This document shows positions 1 through 7,030 of a DNA stretch of 64,000 nucleotides, in pieces. A program made the translations under genes and the position numbers. Origin of the DNA: an uncultured Roseovarius sp. (lineage in GTDB: Bacteria; Pseudomonadota; Alphaproteobacteria; Rhodobacterales; Rhodobacteraceae); NCBI GenBank assembly GCA_951812895.1, contig OX638333.1:4480619-4544618 (forward strand). The letters are read 5' to 3'. Positions within the stretch are counted from its first letter, which is position 1, and every line of letters begins with the position of its first letter. Below the pieces are notes generated by a model. That model saw only the letters and a program-made list of their open reading frames with translations. It searched no databases and was not told the DNA's origin.

Positions 1-698
1 GAATCCTCAGAACCGCCAGAGAATTCGTCCTTCCACCTCTCCCCGTTGAGGTAGCTTGACGGATGAATATCGTTCGCCCCCGGGTTAGAGGCACGCCATT
101 GCCTTCCCCAACCTACGACACCGTCAATAGCTGCACGCTTGTTTTGCTGAGAAAGCCTGCGAAACGCCTGCTCCGCTTTCTTCTTTCCCTGCTTTCTCAA
201 AGGCCAGATTTCCCAAAATTCAGGGAAGGTTGGATCATCCAAAGGGTGATCTTTATTTCTTATCTGGCTTCTAGCCTCTGGCTTCTGGGGTTTATCCTGT
301 GCCTTATGTGGGGGGTTATCCAACGTTGATTTTTCTGTTTCTTTTCTGAGCTTTGGATTGCCACCCTTACGGCCATTATTGCGCGCCGTTGCCGCCTTTT
401 TGATCATACGGGTCATTTTCCGCGAGTAGATCACGCCAGAGCGGGTCCGGGAGAATACGCCCGCCATATCCAGTTCACCAAGCATTGCTGTGATCTGGCT
501 GGGGGGCGCTCCTACCAAGACGCCGATTTGCGCGTCAGTCGGGGAATGGCCGTTGACTAAAAGATGGCCGTAAGGGTGGGCTTCATGCATTACACACAGC
601 ATTTCGACCCAAAGGCCGCGTGCTGCGAGGCTGCACATTCTAAGGGCGGGATCAGACCGCCAATCTGTTGGGTAAAACTTAAACCAAGGGTCAGCCAT
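1..698 (-). CDS. O-like phage replication protein, C-terminus cut by window edge
   Basis: This holds the N-terminal 232 residues of the 244-aa protein that is complete at 46222-46956. The ATG shares one base with the dnaB stop (TGATG), so the two are translationally coupled. An in-frame TTG one codon upstream is less likely. It lies directly downstream of the helicase, as expected for a replisome loader. Confidence 0.75.
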   Translation of the reverse strand, partial: MADPWFKFYPTDWRSDPALRMCSLAARGLWVEMLCVMHEAHPYGHLLVNGHSPTDAQIGVLVGAPPSQITAMLGELDMAGVFSRTRSGVIYSRKMTRMIKKAATARNNGRKGGNPKLRKETEKSTLDNPPHKAQDKPQKPEARSQIRNKDHPLDDPTFPEFWEIWPLRKQGKKKAEQAFRRLSQQNKRAAIDGVVGWGRQWRASNPGANDIHPSSYLNGERWKDEFSGGSED

Positions 699-2101
699 CA
701 ATACCCCTCCCAGATCAAGTTCAGGGCTGGGTTGAACCGCACGTGCGCGGTCCCGATGGCTCCCTGTCTTTGCTTGGCGACGATCAGCTCAAGCTTGTTG
801 CGCTGTGCTGACATGGCGTCACGCCAAGCCTGATGGGCCTCGCAATCACCAACGTCAGGTTCTTCGCGTTCCAGATAGTATTGCTCTCTGAAACAGAAGA
901 TCACCCCATCTGCGTCTTGCTCTAGCTGACCTGACTCCCGAAGGTCCGAAAGCATCGGCCTTTTATCCTCGCGCTGCTCAACTGCTCTGGAAAGTTGGGA
1001 GAGTGGAATCACAGGGCACTCCAAACTCATAGCCATGGACTTCAAAGCAATGCTTACGTCTGTGATCTGCTCAACGCGGCTTCTCGCCTTTGACTTTAGA
1101 AGTTGGGCATAATCCACAATGACCAAGGGTAGTTTTTCGGCTTTAGAGCGGCGTAATACTTGCTTGACGCCAACCTGCAATAAATCTGTGTCTTGGAATT
1201 CTCTGGGCAGGAAGGTGATAGGCAGGTTCGCAACCTCAATGGCCGCCCGCTTGAGCGCTTCACCCTGTTTTTCTGTGAAATCTCCGCGTCTCAGGTTGGT
1301 GTAGTTTGTTGCGGCATGCTCTCTTGAGGTGCCTTCTGATAGAGCGCGCATCGCCATGGCCTGAGGCGTCATTTCTAGGCTAACGATGATTACCGGGTGC
1401 CCTGCCCTTGCGGCGTTCAATCCCATGCTAAGGGCCACAGCCGTTTTGCCCATGCTTGGCCTGCCGCCGATCAACCACATTTCGCCGGGAGAAAACCCCG
1501 GCACAAACTTATCCAGTGCACCAATTCCCGAGTAAACCGCACGGCGTTCCTCGCCACTGTAAGCGGCATAGATTTCCTGCATCGCATCCGTGACGGCCTT
1601 GGTCATGGAAACCGGCTTGGCGCGTGTTTCTGTGGGTTCTAACGCTTGAAGGCAAACCTCCATTTGCGCGGCTACGTCGGAGGCAGTCATTTCACCCCCG
1701 GAAAGCCCTTGCTGTGCATTTCGCATAATCTCGATGACGCGGCGCTTTGACTTCGCCTCTGCGATTACCCCGGCATAATCCTTGATGAGGCTTGGTGTTA
1801 TTGATGCCCCCGCAAGTGTAACCAAATACCCCTTACCGCCAAGGCTGGACAGCGCTGCTGACAAGTCAGGCGTGAGCATAGCCGCGACCGTTATGGGTGT
1901 TACGGTTTTGTCGTTGACCTCAAGATTTCGGCAAATACTGTAGATCCCGGCGTGTACCGGATCATAGAATATATCCTTACCCCCAACTGCCTGCACCTCT
2001 GCTGTTGATTGACCAAGAAGCAACGCGCCCAAAAGCTGCTGCTCCGCCTCAACAGAATGCGGCTCATGCGCTTCCTGATTTATGGAGGCGATTTGATTCA
2101 A
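698..2101 (-). CDS. dnaB: Replicative DNA helicase, DnaB family
   Basis: A 467-aa hexameric helicase that unwinds DNA at the phage replication fork. The N-terminal DnaB domain (HSVEAEQQLLGALL from about residue 15) is followed by a linker and a RecA-like ATPase with Walker A GGRPSMGKT at 212-220 and a Walker B-like VIVDYAQLL. The length is normal for DnaB. Its start overlaps the RusA stop by 4 bp and its stop overlaps the O-like start by 1 bp, so rusA, dnaB and the O-like gene form one coupled replication unit. The helicase call is firm from the motifs; the order of loading is inference. Confidence 0.95.
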   Translation of the reverse strand: MNQIASINQEAHEPHSVEAEQQLLGALLLGQSTAEVQAVGGKDIFYDPVHAGIYSICRNLEVNDKTVTPITVAAMLTPDLSAALSSLGGKGYLVTLAGASITPSLIKDYAGVIAEAKSKRRVIEIMRNAQQGLSGGEMTASDVAAQMEVCLQALEPTETRAKPVSMTKAVTDAMQEIYAAYSGEERRAVYSGIGALDKFVPGFSPGEMWLIGGRPSMGKTAVALSMGLNAARAGHPVIIVSLEMTPQAMAMRALSEGTSREHAATNYTNLRRGDFTEKQGEALKRAAIEVANLPITFLPREFQDTDLLQVGVKQVLRRSKAEKLPLVIVDYAQLLKSKARSRVEQITDVSIALKSMAMSLECPVIPLSQLSRAVEQREDKRPMLSDLRESGQLEQDADGVIFCFREQYYLEREEPDVGDCEAHQAWRDAMSAQRNKLELIVAKQRQGAIGTAHVRFNPALNLIWEGY

Positions 2102-2532
2102 GTCACCACTCCCCGCACCATTTTCTCGGCAAGCGATCCTATGGGTTGCCAGTTATCGACTTCCTCTTGCCCCCTGACATGGACCAGAACGCCACCGCCT
2201 TTGATTTTTTCTTTGAATTCTTCCGGCCAAATGACCTTAAACTGGTGGTCATCGGTGCCCATTGAATCGGCCAAACCGTCGATACCCGCTTTCATTGTCT
2301 CGGGCATGTTGTGCAGATCGCGGTGACGGTAGCATGGCGGGTAGAATTCGAATGTCAGAACCGCCTTGGGATCTTTATCTTTGTGCAGGCCGTGTTCAAG
2401 CCCCTTGTCGCGCGCAAGAGTGCGGTATGCCTTGATTTGGGGTTGGTATCGGCTCCAATGCTTACTGCGCTTGAAATTGGGCGTCAGCTCCTTTGGTGGC
2501 CACGGTAGGCGTATGAGATATTCACGCTGCAT
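2098..2532 (-). CDS. rusA: RusA-like Holliday junction resolvase
   Basis: A 144-aa endodeoxyribonuclease of the RusA family, which cuts Holliday junctions in phage recombination and replication. The family pattern is visible: PPKELTPN near the N-terminus, a HRDLHN segment, then DGLADSMGTDD, supplying the conserved acidic residues. A TTG five codons upstream opens a longer frame, but GGGAGG sits just before the ATG at 2532 and fixes the start there. That Shine-Dalgarno lies inside an old methyltransferase tail (2522-2593). The gene overlaps dnaB by 4 bp. Confidence 0.9.
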   Translation of the reverse strand: MQREYLIRLPWPPKELTPNFKRSKHWSRYQPQIKAYRTLARDKGLEHGLHKDKDPKAVLTFEFYPPCYRHRDLHNMPETMKAGIDGLADSMGTDDHQFKVIWPEEFKEKIKGGGVLVHVRGQEEVDNWQPIGSLAEKMVRGVVT

Positions 2533-2593
2533 GCTTGAGCCTCCCAACGAATTCTGTAGGGGCTTCCCGGCTCTGATCGAACAGATACATCAT
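2522..2593 (-). pseudogene. Vestigial C-terminal tail of the adenine methyltransferase
   Basis: This 23-codon frame reads MMYLFDQSREAPTEFVGR then LKHAA. It parallels the last residues of the methyltransferase at 3108-3650 (WHLFDQGREGPTEFIGR). About three quarters of the bases match, and both tails end in GGGAGGC, which serves as Shine-Dalgarno for the next gene. It looks like the original gene end left behind when the HNH gene arrived with a replacement end. A shared ancestral motif by chance is unlikely given the co-linear bases. Confidence 0.8.
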
Positions 2594-3111
2594 GCCCAAC
2601 TCCGCCCAGTGGAAATTGCACTGACGGTGCTACGGGCTATGCCAAAATGTGACGCGATATCCCGCTGACGCACACCAAGGCGGAGAAGGTCTTTAATATG
2701 AGAAACGCTTGCATTAGTTAGCCGCGCTCCAGGGTGCTGCGCATGACGGCGGCAGGTGCCGTGCTTTATTTTGTCCTGCTGATTTTCCTTTGGTGTTGCA
2801 TATCTTAGATTTTCCAACCGGTTGTTGTTGGGGTTGCCATCACTATGCGCGACCTCCTTACCAACCGGCCTTTTCCCAATGAACCCCAAGGCAACCAGTG
2901 AGTGAATGTAGAGAAGCTTTACTTTGCCGCAATCCATTCGAACGGGAACCTTGTGATGTCCGTATTGGTTTGTGGTCCAGCGAAGGAGTTTGCCTGAATA
3001 TCGTCGGCATTGACCATTCGAGGTTTGGATTGTCCTATCAAGACTTCGAACTCGACCGTCATTTGAAACTTCATAATTTTTTGCGCCAGATATCGGCCTC
3101 CATTCGGTCAT
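2590..3111 (-). CDS. NUMOD4-HNH homing-type endonuclease
   Basis: A 173-aa free-standing HNH endonuclease. The N-terminus (TEWRPISGAKNYEVSNDGRVRSL) is a NUMOD4 DNA-binding module. The HNH_3 core runs from about 65 to 110 (IHSLVALGF, then VAHSDGNPNNNRLENLRY). The last 35 residues form a helix-turn-helix (VRQRDIASHFGIARSTVSAI). Its ATG overlaps the methyltransferase stop by 4 bp and uses the GGGAGG in that gene's tail. The duplicated tail on its downstream side shows it is an insertion that brought its own flank, as free-standing homing genes do. Confidence 0.9.
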   Translation of the reverse strand: MTEWRPISGAKNYEVSNDGRVRSLDRTIQTSNGQCRRYSGKLLRWTTNQYGHHKVPVRMDCGKVKLLYIHSLVALGFIGKRPVGKEVAHSDGNPNNNRLENLRYATPKENQQDKIKHGTCRRHAQHPGARLTNASVSHIKDLLRLGVRQRDIASHFGIARSTVSAISTGRSWA

Positions 3112-3650
3112 GTCTGCCTCCCGATAAACTCTGTTGGCCCTTCTCTGCCTTGATCAAACAGGTGCCATTGAACGTTGTCTTTACCCGTATGAGGACTGTC
3201 GGGAATCCATTTGACCCGGCCAACTGACACGATCTTATGGCACCATTTCATGTACGGTTCTGATTGCTTGGTGTGCATCCAATCTGCATCGAATAAGAGC
3301 CATGTGGGCAGCAATGCACTAAAGTGCTCAATCATCGGGTGAAGGATTTCACGGGTCCAAGGCGGGTTGGTGATGATGTAGTCTGCGCCCGCTGTTTTGA
3401 GGGCGGATTCACTCACGCTCAATGCGTCACAGGTTTGGACCCAAGGAAATTTATCCGGGTCCACACGAGGTGAAATATCACTCGCTGCTACACACCCAAA
3501 CGGAAGTGCATCTATTAGGTCGCCACGGCCCGCACAGGGTTCCCAATAATGAAGGATGTGGGGGAGATGTGGCAACAACGGCAACACGGCCTCTCTGGGC
3601 GTGTCATAGGCGTCCTGGGGTCTGCGTTTGAAGTTGCTGCGCTTACCCAT
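3108..3650 (-). CDS. N6-adenine-type DNA methyltransferase
   Basis: A 180-aa SAM-dependent methyltransferase. Motif I is EPCAGRGDL (about residue 38) and motif IV is NPPW (about 95), the latter typical of amino methyltransferases acting on adenine in DNA. It is short for a sequence-specific enzyme and has no obvious recognition domain. The ATG at 3650 shares a base with the upstream stop (TAATG) and has GGAG nine bases before it; a longer frame beginning at 3668 is not favoured. The C-terminus appears to have been replaced during HNH insertion. It probably protects phage DNA from host restriction; the target is unknown. Confidence 0.75.
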   Translation of the reverse strand: MGKRSNFKRRPQDAYDTPREAVLPLLPHLPHILHYWEPCAGRGDLIDALPFGCVAASDISPRVDPDKFPWVQTCDALSVSESALKTAGADYIITNPPWTREILHPMIEHFSALLPTWLLFDADWMHTKQSEPYMKWCHKIVSVGRVKWIPDSPHTGKDNVQWHLFDQGREGPTEFIGRQT

Positions 3651-3961
3651 TAGGCCAACTCCAACCACATAAGTTTGTGTGTCGCCTCTCTCAGGTCCGT
3701 GTAAGCGCGTTTTTCGTCTCTGGTGTCGCCTCGGTCCTTAGCGTCTGCGTAGGCTTGCTGTGCGGCTTGTCTGGCGTATTTGAGGCGTGCGGGGGCCGTG
3801 CGGGCGTAATACTTGTTTGGGAAGCCACGTCGGGCCGCTGCTCGCGAGACAGACGCTATGGATACACCGATCTCACCAGCAATTTCCGAAAGGGGCTTTT
3901 CAGAGAACCAGTAAGCTTTAAACTGGTCTGTCTCGTAAAACGCATTGCGAGGCTTAAGCAT
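3650..3961 (-). CDS. Small HTH DNA-binding protein
   Basis: A 103-aa protein, not assigned to a named family. Residues 20-50 (SEKPLSEIAGEIGVSIASVSRAAARRGF) read as a helix-turn-helix of the kind found in resolvase-type or phage terminase-like regulators. The C-terminal half is charged and helical. It sits in the tightly packed early operon between the 57-aa gene and the adenine methyltransferase. Confidence 0.7.
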   Translation of the reverse strand: MLKPRNAFYETDQFKAYWFSEKPLSEIAGEIGVSIASVSRAAARRGFPNKYYARTAPARLKYARQAAQQAYADAKDRGDTRDEKRAYTDLREATHKLMWLELA

Positions 3962-3962
3962 G

Positions 3963-4136
3963 TCAGCCCTCCAGTTTGTGTGTGAAATTGAGTTGGCGGG
4001 CGCGGTTCAATAGTGCTGCACGCTCGCCGTAGAATTCTTGACGGTGCTTGCCTAATGATCCCCACCAGCCTTGTAGTTCTTCGCGGGGAAGGCATCGAAT
4101 GTGGGTTAGCTTTTGTTCGCGTTCTTCGGGGGTCAT
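3963..4136 (-). CDS. Small hypothetical protein, 57 aa
   Basis: It opens MTPEEREQKLTHIRCLPREE, is rich in charged and aromatic residues, and has no recognised domain. The ATG overlaps the cytosine methyltransferase stop by 4 bp (ATGA), and its TGA lies one base from the next ATG (TGACATG). This exact fit between two genes in the same operon is the main evidence that it is translated. Confidence 0.7.
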   Translation of the reverse strand: MTPEEREQKLTHIRCLPREELQGWWGSLGKHRQEFYGERAALLNRARQLNFTHKLEG

Positions 4137-5119
4137 GCTGCCCTCTCTGCTTCGAGAATGGCGTGACCGATCATTTCAGGTATTTGGGGAACTACTGCGT
4201 TTCCACATCCTTTAAGTCTGTCCACCCTATCGGGAACCCCATGAGCCACTCGACCCACGTTGGGTTCAGTGAGCCAGATTCTCCCTGGGTGCTTATCCGC
4301 ATCGCGTCTGGAAGAGAATTCATCCACCCACGGCCAGCTTCGTTCTGTGCTTTGAGCGTTCGTGCTCCCCTGTGCATTGACGCTGTCGGTGTCGGCCACA
4401 TTTGCGGATGCAATACTTGAGCCGGCAAGCCGCTTCGATCGTCTGGTGCTAAACGTCCCCGTTTCTGACTGTCGTTCGCTCGAGGTGTGTGCCAAAACCG
4501 ATGCGCTTGAGCCAGGTTCAGTCCGAACCCGTTTCCCGTATGGTGCTTGCCCTTCCGGATCGTCTCGGCCTTCACTTCCGCTTGACGTTCTGCAATTTGT
4601 TCGGGTGTCCAGTTTTCGCGGCTGTAGAACGTCACCGGAGTGGGCAACAGTCCAACATCTGTCACGCCTGTGGTGCGCGCCAACGGCGCAAGCTGGAATA
4701 ACAAACGTCCGGCAGGCGTAACCTTGTCCCTCCAAGTCAGAAAGCACGTCATCGAGGCCCATGCTGATGTGCCCAGCAACGTTTTCTCCAATGACCCAAG
4801 AGGGCCTGAGTTCAGCCACGAGCCTATTAAATTCTGGCCAGAGGTGGCGGTCATCTTTCTCGCCGCGTCGCTTCCCGGCTGTGGAAAAGGGCTGGCATGG
4901 GTATCCTCCACAAATAAGGTCAACTGCTCCAACATCAGATCCTTTCAACTTGCGCACATCTTCAAAGCACCGAATTTCCGGCCAATGTTTTTTCAAAACC
5001 TTTCGGGGGAATTCTTCGATTTCGCAAAACGCTACGGTTTCAAAGCCCCCTGTGCGTTCAAGGCCAAGGCTGAAACCTCCAATTCCTGAGAATAAATCGA
5101 GAACCTTTAGCTTGGTCAC
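4133..5119 (-). CDS. C5-cytosine DNA methyltransferase
   Basis: A 328-aa Dcm-type enzyme that transfers methyl to C5 of cytosine. Motif I is DLFSGIGGFSLGLE (from residue 8), motif IV is GGYPCQPFS with catalytic Cys75, motif VI is GENV, motif VIII is HHRRDRCW and motif X is GNAVVPQI. Between VIII and IX is a long low-complexity recognition region that coincides with a second open frame (4192-4935). GTG at 5119 is chosen because GGGAGGT lies seven bases upstream; a GTG at 5149 would swallow that site. No partner endonuclease lies nearby, so it is probably a protective solitary enzyme. Confidence 0.93.
   Translation of the reverse strand: MTKLKVLDLFSGIGGFSLGLERTGGFETVAFCEIEEFPRKVLKKHWPEIRCFEDVRKLKGSDVGAVDLICGGYPCQPFSTAGKRRGEKDDRHLWPEFNRLVAELRPSWVIGENVAGHISMGLDDVLSDLEGQGYACRTFVIPACAVGAHHRRDRCWTVAHSGDVLQPRKLDTRTNCRTSSGSEGRDDPEGQAPYGKRVRTEPGSSASVLAHTSSERQSETGTFSTRRSKRLAGSSIASANVADTDSVNAQGSTNAQSTERSWPWVDEFSSRRDADKHPGRIWLTEPNVGRVAHGVPDRVDRLKGCGNAVVPQIPEMIGHAILEAERAA
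4192..4935 (-). CDS. Overlapping-frame protein within the cytosine methyltransferase gene
   Basis: A 247-aa frame lies wholly inside the methyltransferase gene, shifted by one base. It carries TCFLTWRDKVTPAGRLLFQL, two LPTP/WPTP motifs and near its C-terminus LNPTWVEWLMGFPIGWTDL. I recall proteins with this signature as common phage products, often next to or overlapping cytosine methyltransferases; their function is unknown. Its ATG has AAAGGA four bases upstream. The WVEWLMGFP motif is the alternate reading of the DNA for methyltransferase motifs IX-X, so conservation could come from either frame. Confidence 0.5.
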   Translation of the reverse strand: MLEQLTLFVEDTHASPFPQPGSDAARKMTATSGQNLIGSWLNSGPLGSLEKTLLGTSAWASMTCFLTWRDKVTPAGRLLFQLAPLARTTGVTDVGLLPTPVTFYSRENWTPEQIAERQAEVKAETIRKGKHHTGNGFGLNLAQAHRFWHTPRANDSQKRGRLAPDDRSGLPAQVLHPQMWPTPTASMHRGARTLKAQNEAGRGWMNSLPDAMRISTQGESGSLNPTWVEWLMGFPIGWTDLKDVETQ

Positions 5120-5123
5120 ACCC

Positions 5124-5294
5124 CTACCTCCCGAAAAGACCGACGCCACAAAGGACGCCGGTGAGTTTCAGGGAGGGACAGAAATTTACCCACTCACCCA
5201 AGCCTCCCGCCTGAATGTGTGAGGACTCTCCTTTTGATGAGTTGACATGGTCTCGCTCATTTACCCCTGAGCGAATGGGGATTGCGGGTGTCAT
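5124..5294 (-). CDS. Possible small coupled ORF, 56 aa
   Basis: It starts MTPAIPIRSGVNERDH and has no recognised domain. The ATG shares one base with the stop of the winged-helix gene (TGATG), and the stop lies five bases before the methyltransferase GTG, overlapping its Shine-Dalgarno. Reading it would bring ribosomes to the methyltransferase start. It could be only a coupling leader. Confidence 0.4.
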   Translation of the reverse strand: MTPAIPIRSGVNERDHVNSSKGESSHIQAGGLGEWVNFCPSLKLTGVLCGVGLFGR

Positions 5295-5530
5295 CACTCA
5301 CCCCCTTGTGCTGTGGGGTAGTCAAGTTCGATTAGGTATTGTTTGCCCTTGGCCGTTGCCCTGTAGGAAGGGCCGGGAGTGACAAGTCCGTTTGCTTTGA
5401 GAGTGCTGAGGCATTCAGAAACGCATGCGCCCCATGTGAATCCGGGTACGTTTTGGCCCGCCGCAACACGCAGCGTCTCAATCTCGTACATATTGAGGAT
5501 TGGTGTGCGTGCTTCGGGGTGGCGGCTCAT
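5294..5530 (-). CDS. Small winged-helix-like protein
   Basis: A 78-aa protein of unknown function. The pattern (EIETLRVAAG...SECLSTLKANGLVTPG...YRATAKGKQYL) resembles a winged helix with a wing of two short strands and a TAKGK turn, as in PadR- or MarR-like folds. The ATG overlaps the preceding stop by 4 bp. A distinct protein of similar architecture is at 45983-46225 in the same operon. Confidence 0.6.
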   Translation of the reverse strand: MSRHPEARTPILNMYEIETLRVAAGQNVPGFTWGACVSECLSTLKANGLVTPGPSYRATAKGKQYLIELDYPTAQGGE

Positions 5531-5721
5531 AGGTGCGCTCCCTCTTGTGCTGCAGGGTGGGAGGGGTCTTGAATAAGATTGAAAGAGTTCCTAAATCCTC
5601 TAATTGAGGTGGAAGTCATTGTTTTTGCAATTTTTTGCAAATTTTGGAAACGCGAACGCCAATGGCTTTGAGAAGCCGAAAAAACGTGAACACAAACAGC
5701 TTTCCAAGCAGAACCAGCCAT
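5527..5721 (-). CDS. Small hypothetical protein, 64 aa
   Basis: It starts MAGSAWKAVCVHVFSASQ and is not recognised. The ATG at 5721 is two bases beyond the upstream TGA and the stop overlaps the next ATG (ATGA). A competing frame from ATG 5726 (MKWLVLLGKLFVF) is only 35 codons and leaves a gap. GAGG in the end of the upstream gene could act as ribosome site. Confidence 0.5.
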   Translation of the reverse strand: MAGSAWKAVCVHVFSASQSHWRSRFQNLQKIAKTMTSTSIRGFRNSFNLIQDPSHPAAQEGAHL

Positions 5722-5722
5722 T

Positions 5723-6100
5723 TCATCTATATCCCTCAATCCTGCGGGCAAACCGTTCGACACCGGCGAGATAAAGACCCACCGCTTTAACCGCCCATGA
5801 GGGCATGTCGCTTTCAAGCTGCATCCAGTTGATAATTGTGCGCGGGCTGACACCTAAAGCACGACTGCCCTTCTTGGCGATTTCGTCTTGTGTGCGCCCA
5901 TCAAACGCCCTGCGAAGCTTCTCAGCATCTTCCCTTCGGGACTTGAGCCGAAAATCCACGTTCGATTTTGCAAGATTTTGCAAGCCTTTCCTCCTATATT
6001 CATCACGTGGTTTACGAGCGTCATGTAGTTCGTGAAAAAGGGTGCGGGCCGGGGCTGGATAAGCTCCGGTCCTTGCGCGTTGGTCAGGAGCCATTGTCAT
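5723..6100 (-). CDS. Phage HTH regulatory protein
   Basis: A 125-aa basic protein. Residues 60-105 (RAFDGRTQDEIAKKGSRALGVSPRTIINWMQ) form a helix-turn-helix with a recognition helix SPRTIINWM, like phage CII/regulatory proteins, although no specific family is certain. It is the second gene of the leftward early operon, directly after the Cro-like gene (ATGA overlap), the position of CII in lambdoid phages. Role in lysis-lysogeny choice is inference. Confidence 0.65.
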   Translation of the reverse strand: MTMAPDQRARTGAYPAPARTLFHELHDARKPRDEYRRKGLQNLAKSNVDFRLKSRREDAEKLRRAFDGRTQDEIAKKGSRALGVSPRTIINWMQLESDMPSWAVKAVGLYLAGVERFARRIEGYR

Positions 6101-6324
6101 TGGGTGGCTCCTTCAACAAGACCGCGCTTTTCGCTCTCATCCTTGATGAATTCGATTACTGCGGCCTCGGTCTCAGGCCAGACGCGCCCACCAGATCGAA
6201 GGCGATCAACAATTTCAGAGTTCTTTGCAGACTTCTTGCCGAAATATGTTTCCCCCATGCCAGTTGCAGCGAGAAAGCTTTCGATTGCATTCAGCAATTT
6301 TGGGTGACGTATCTGAGTGTTCAT
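6097..6324 (-). CDS. Cro-like repressor
   Basis: A 75-aa protein beginning MNTQIRHPKLLNAIESFL. The core (ATGMGETYFGKKSAKNSEIVDRLRSGGRVWPET) resembles a Cro/phage HTH: short first helix, a K/R-rich turn and an EIVDRLRSG recognition helix. It is the first gene of the leftward operon and is divergent from the repressor at 6434. The predicted promoter places transcription start only a few bases before the ATG, so the message may be almost leaderless; no Shine-Dalgarno is seen. An upstream ATG at 6333 lies in the -10 region and is rejected. Confidence 0.75.
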   Translation of the reverse strand: MNTQIRHPKLLNAIESFLAATGMGETYFGKKSAKNSEIVDRLRSGGRVWPETEAAVIEFIKDESEKRGLVEGATQ

Positions 6325-6331
6325 GCATCGC

Positions 6332-6359
6332 AATATATCCTCTTTAGCGGATATTACAA
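6332..6359 (-). promoter_or_regulatory. Leftward early promoter with operator O1
   Basis: On the minus strand TTGTAA and TATATT are 16 bases apart. The spacer is filled by the palindrome ATATCCTCTTTAGCGGATAT (6335-6354, one mismatch between half-sites). A repressor bound there would block the Cro-like operon. Confidence 0.7.
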
Positions 6360-6407
6360 GTGACTTCTATAAAGGACGTGCGATTTTGCCAATAAAAGAC
6401 GATATTA

Positions 6408-6427
6408 TACCCTGTTATTATAGGGTA
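6408..6427 (+). promoter_or_regulatory. Inverted repeat before repressor start
   Basis: TACCCT and AGGGTA are separated by eight bases and end six bases before the repressor ATG. The right arm contains the only Shine-Dalgarno-like run (AGGG), so a hairpin would hide it. It differs from the other operators. Confidence 0.5.
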
Positions 6428-6433
6428 ATTAGT

Positions 6434-6751
6434 ATGAATCTCGATGACATTAGACACCGATTAGAATGTGAGATTGAGAAAAGCGGCAAGTCAAAGCGCG
6501 CCGTATCAATTGATGCGGGATTGGGTAAGGGATATTTGTTTTCGATCACCAATGAAGGGAAAGACCCCTCAGTGGTTAATTTGGCGAAGATTTGTGACGC
6601 CCTAGATATTAGCCTTGCTTATGTGCTTTTTGGCCTCGAAATCTCCCCCGAGACGGAAGCGCTGATGATGCGGATCGAACGAAACTCGGCCCAGAGGGAT
6701 GGGATTTTGAGTATTCTTGATCCAAAAGATACTGATCAATCTCAGTCGTAA
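6434..6751 (+). CDS. XRE-family phage repressor
   Basis: A 105-aa protein starting MNLDDIRHRLECEIEKSG. The HTH_XRE core covers residues 5-65, with KSKRAVSIDAGLGKGYLFSITNEG as helices 2-3 and PSVVNLAKICDALDISLAYVLFG as the closing helices. There is no peptidase domain, so induction would not be by LexA-style self-cleavage. It is divergent from the Cro-like gene and flanked by the operators at 6335-6354, 7006-7025 and 7035-7054, as expected for the prophage repressor. An upstream ATG at 6317 would run through the Cro-like gene and its promoter and is rejected. Confidence 0.85.
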   Translation: MNLDDIRHRLECEIEKSGKSKRAVSIDAGLGKGYLFSITNEGKDPSVVNLAKICDALDISLAYVLFGLEISPETEALMMRIERNSAQRDGILSILDPKDTDQSQS

Positions 6752-6812
6752 GCGCGGCAATATCACCCTCGCTCCGTTCGGAAATCAATTTAAGAAACCT
6801 CGATACCTTCAC
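6609..6812 (-). CDS. Small protein convergent with and antisense to repressor 3' end
   Basis: A 67-aa frame with GTG start, preceded by GGGGAGG at six-base spacing. The first 38 residues (KVSRFLKLISERSEGDIAAL and on) look like a normal charged helical protein; the rest is antisense to the repressor gene for about 140 bp and is basic and Ser-rich. No family is recognised. The ribosome site supports translation; a transcript here would oppose repressor expression. Confidence 0.45.
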   Translation of the reverse strand: MKVSRFLKLISERSEGDIAALTTEIDQYLLDQEYSKSHPSGPSFVRSASSALPSRGRFRGQKAHKQG

Positions 6813-7005
6813 ATAATACCTCCCCAGATTGACGTGCCCCCAAGGATTCGCGCGTTACTAGCGTAGACCTATAATCGGGGAATACAACAGCAATGAATTC
6901 TGGCTGCGCAGTTTATTGCCGCAGCATACGCCCAAAAGCCGGAGGCACAGAGTCGAACTCACATTTTAGTGATTTTCGGGCGGGTCTCTAGGCATGGTTG
7001 TAAAA

Positions 7006-7025
7006 ATATCCTCTTTTGCGGATAT
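7006..7025. promoter_or_regulatory. Operator O2
   Basis: ATATCCTCTTTTGCGGATAT is the same palindrome as O1 with one base changed. It lies 29 bp (centre to centre) upstream of O3, close to three helical turns, which would permit cooperative repressor binding. Confidence 0.7.
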
Positions 7026-7030
7026 TATTA

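Noticed and set aside
6935-6980. tRNA-like T-loop (minus strand GTTCGACTC)
   Set aside because: Flanking bases do not form a T-stem or acceptor stem, so it is neither a tRNA nor a clear second attachment site.
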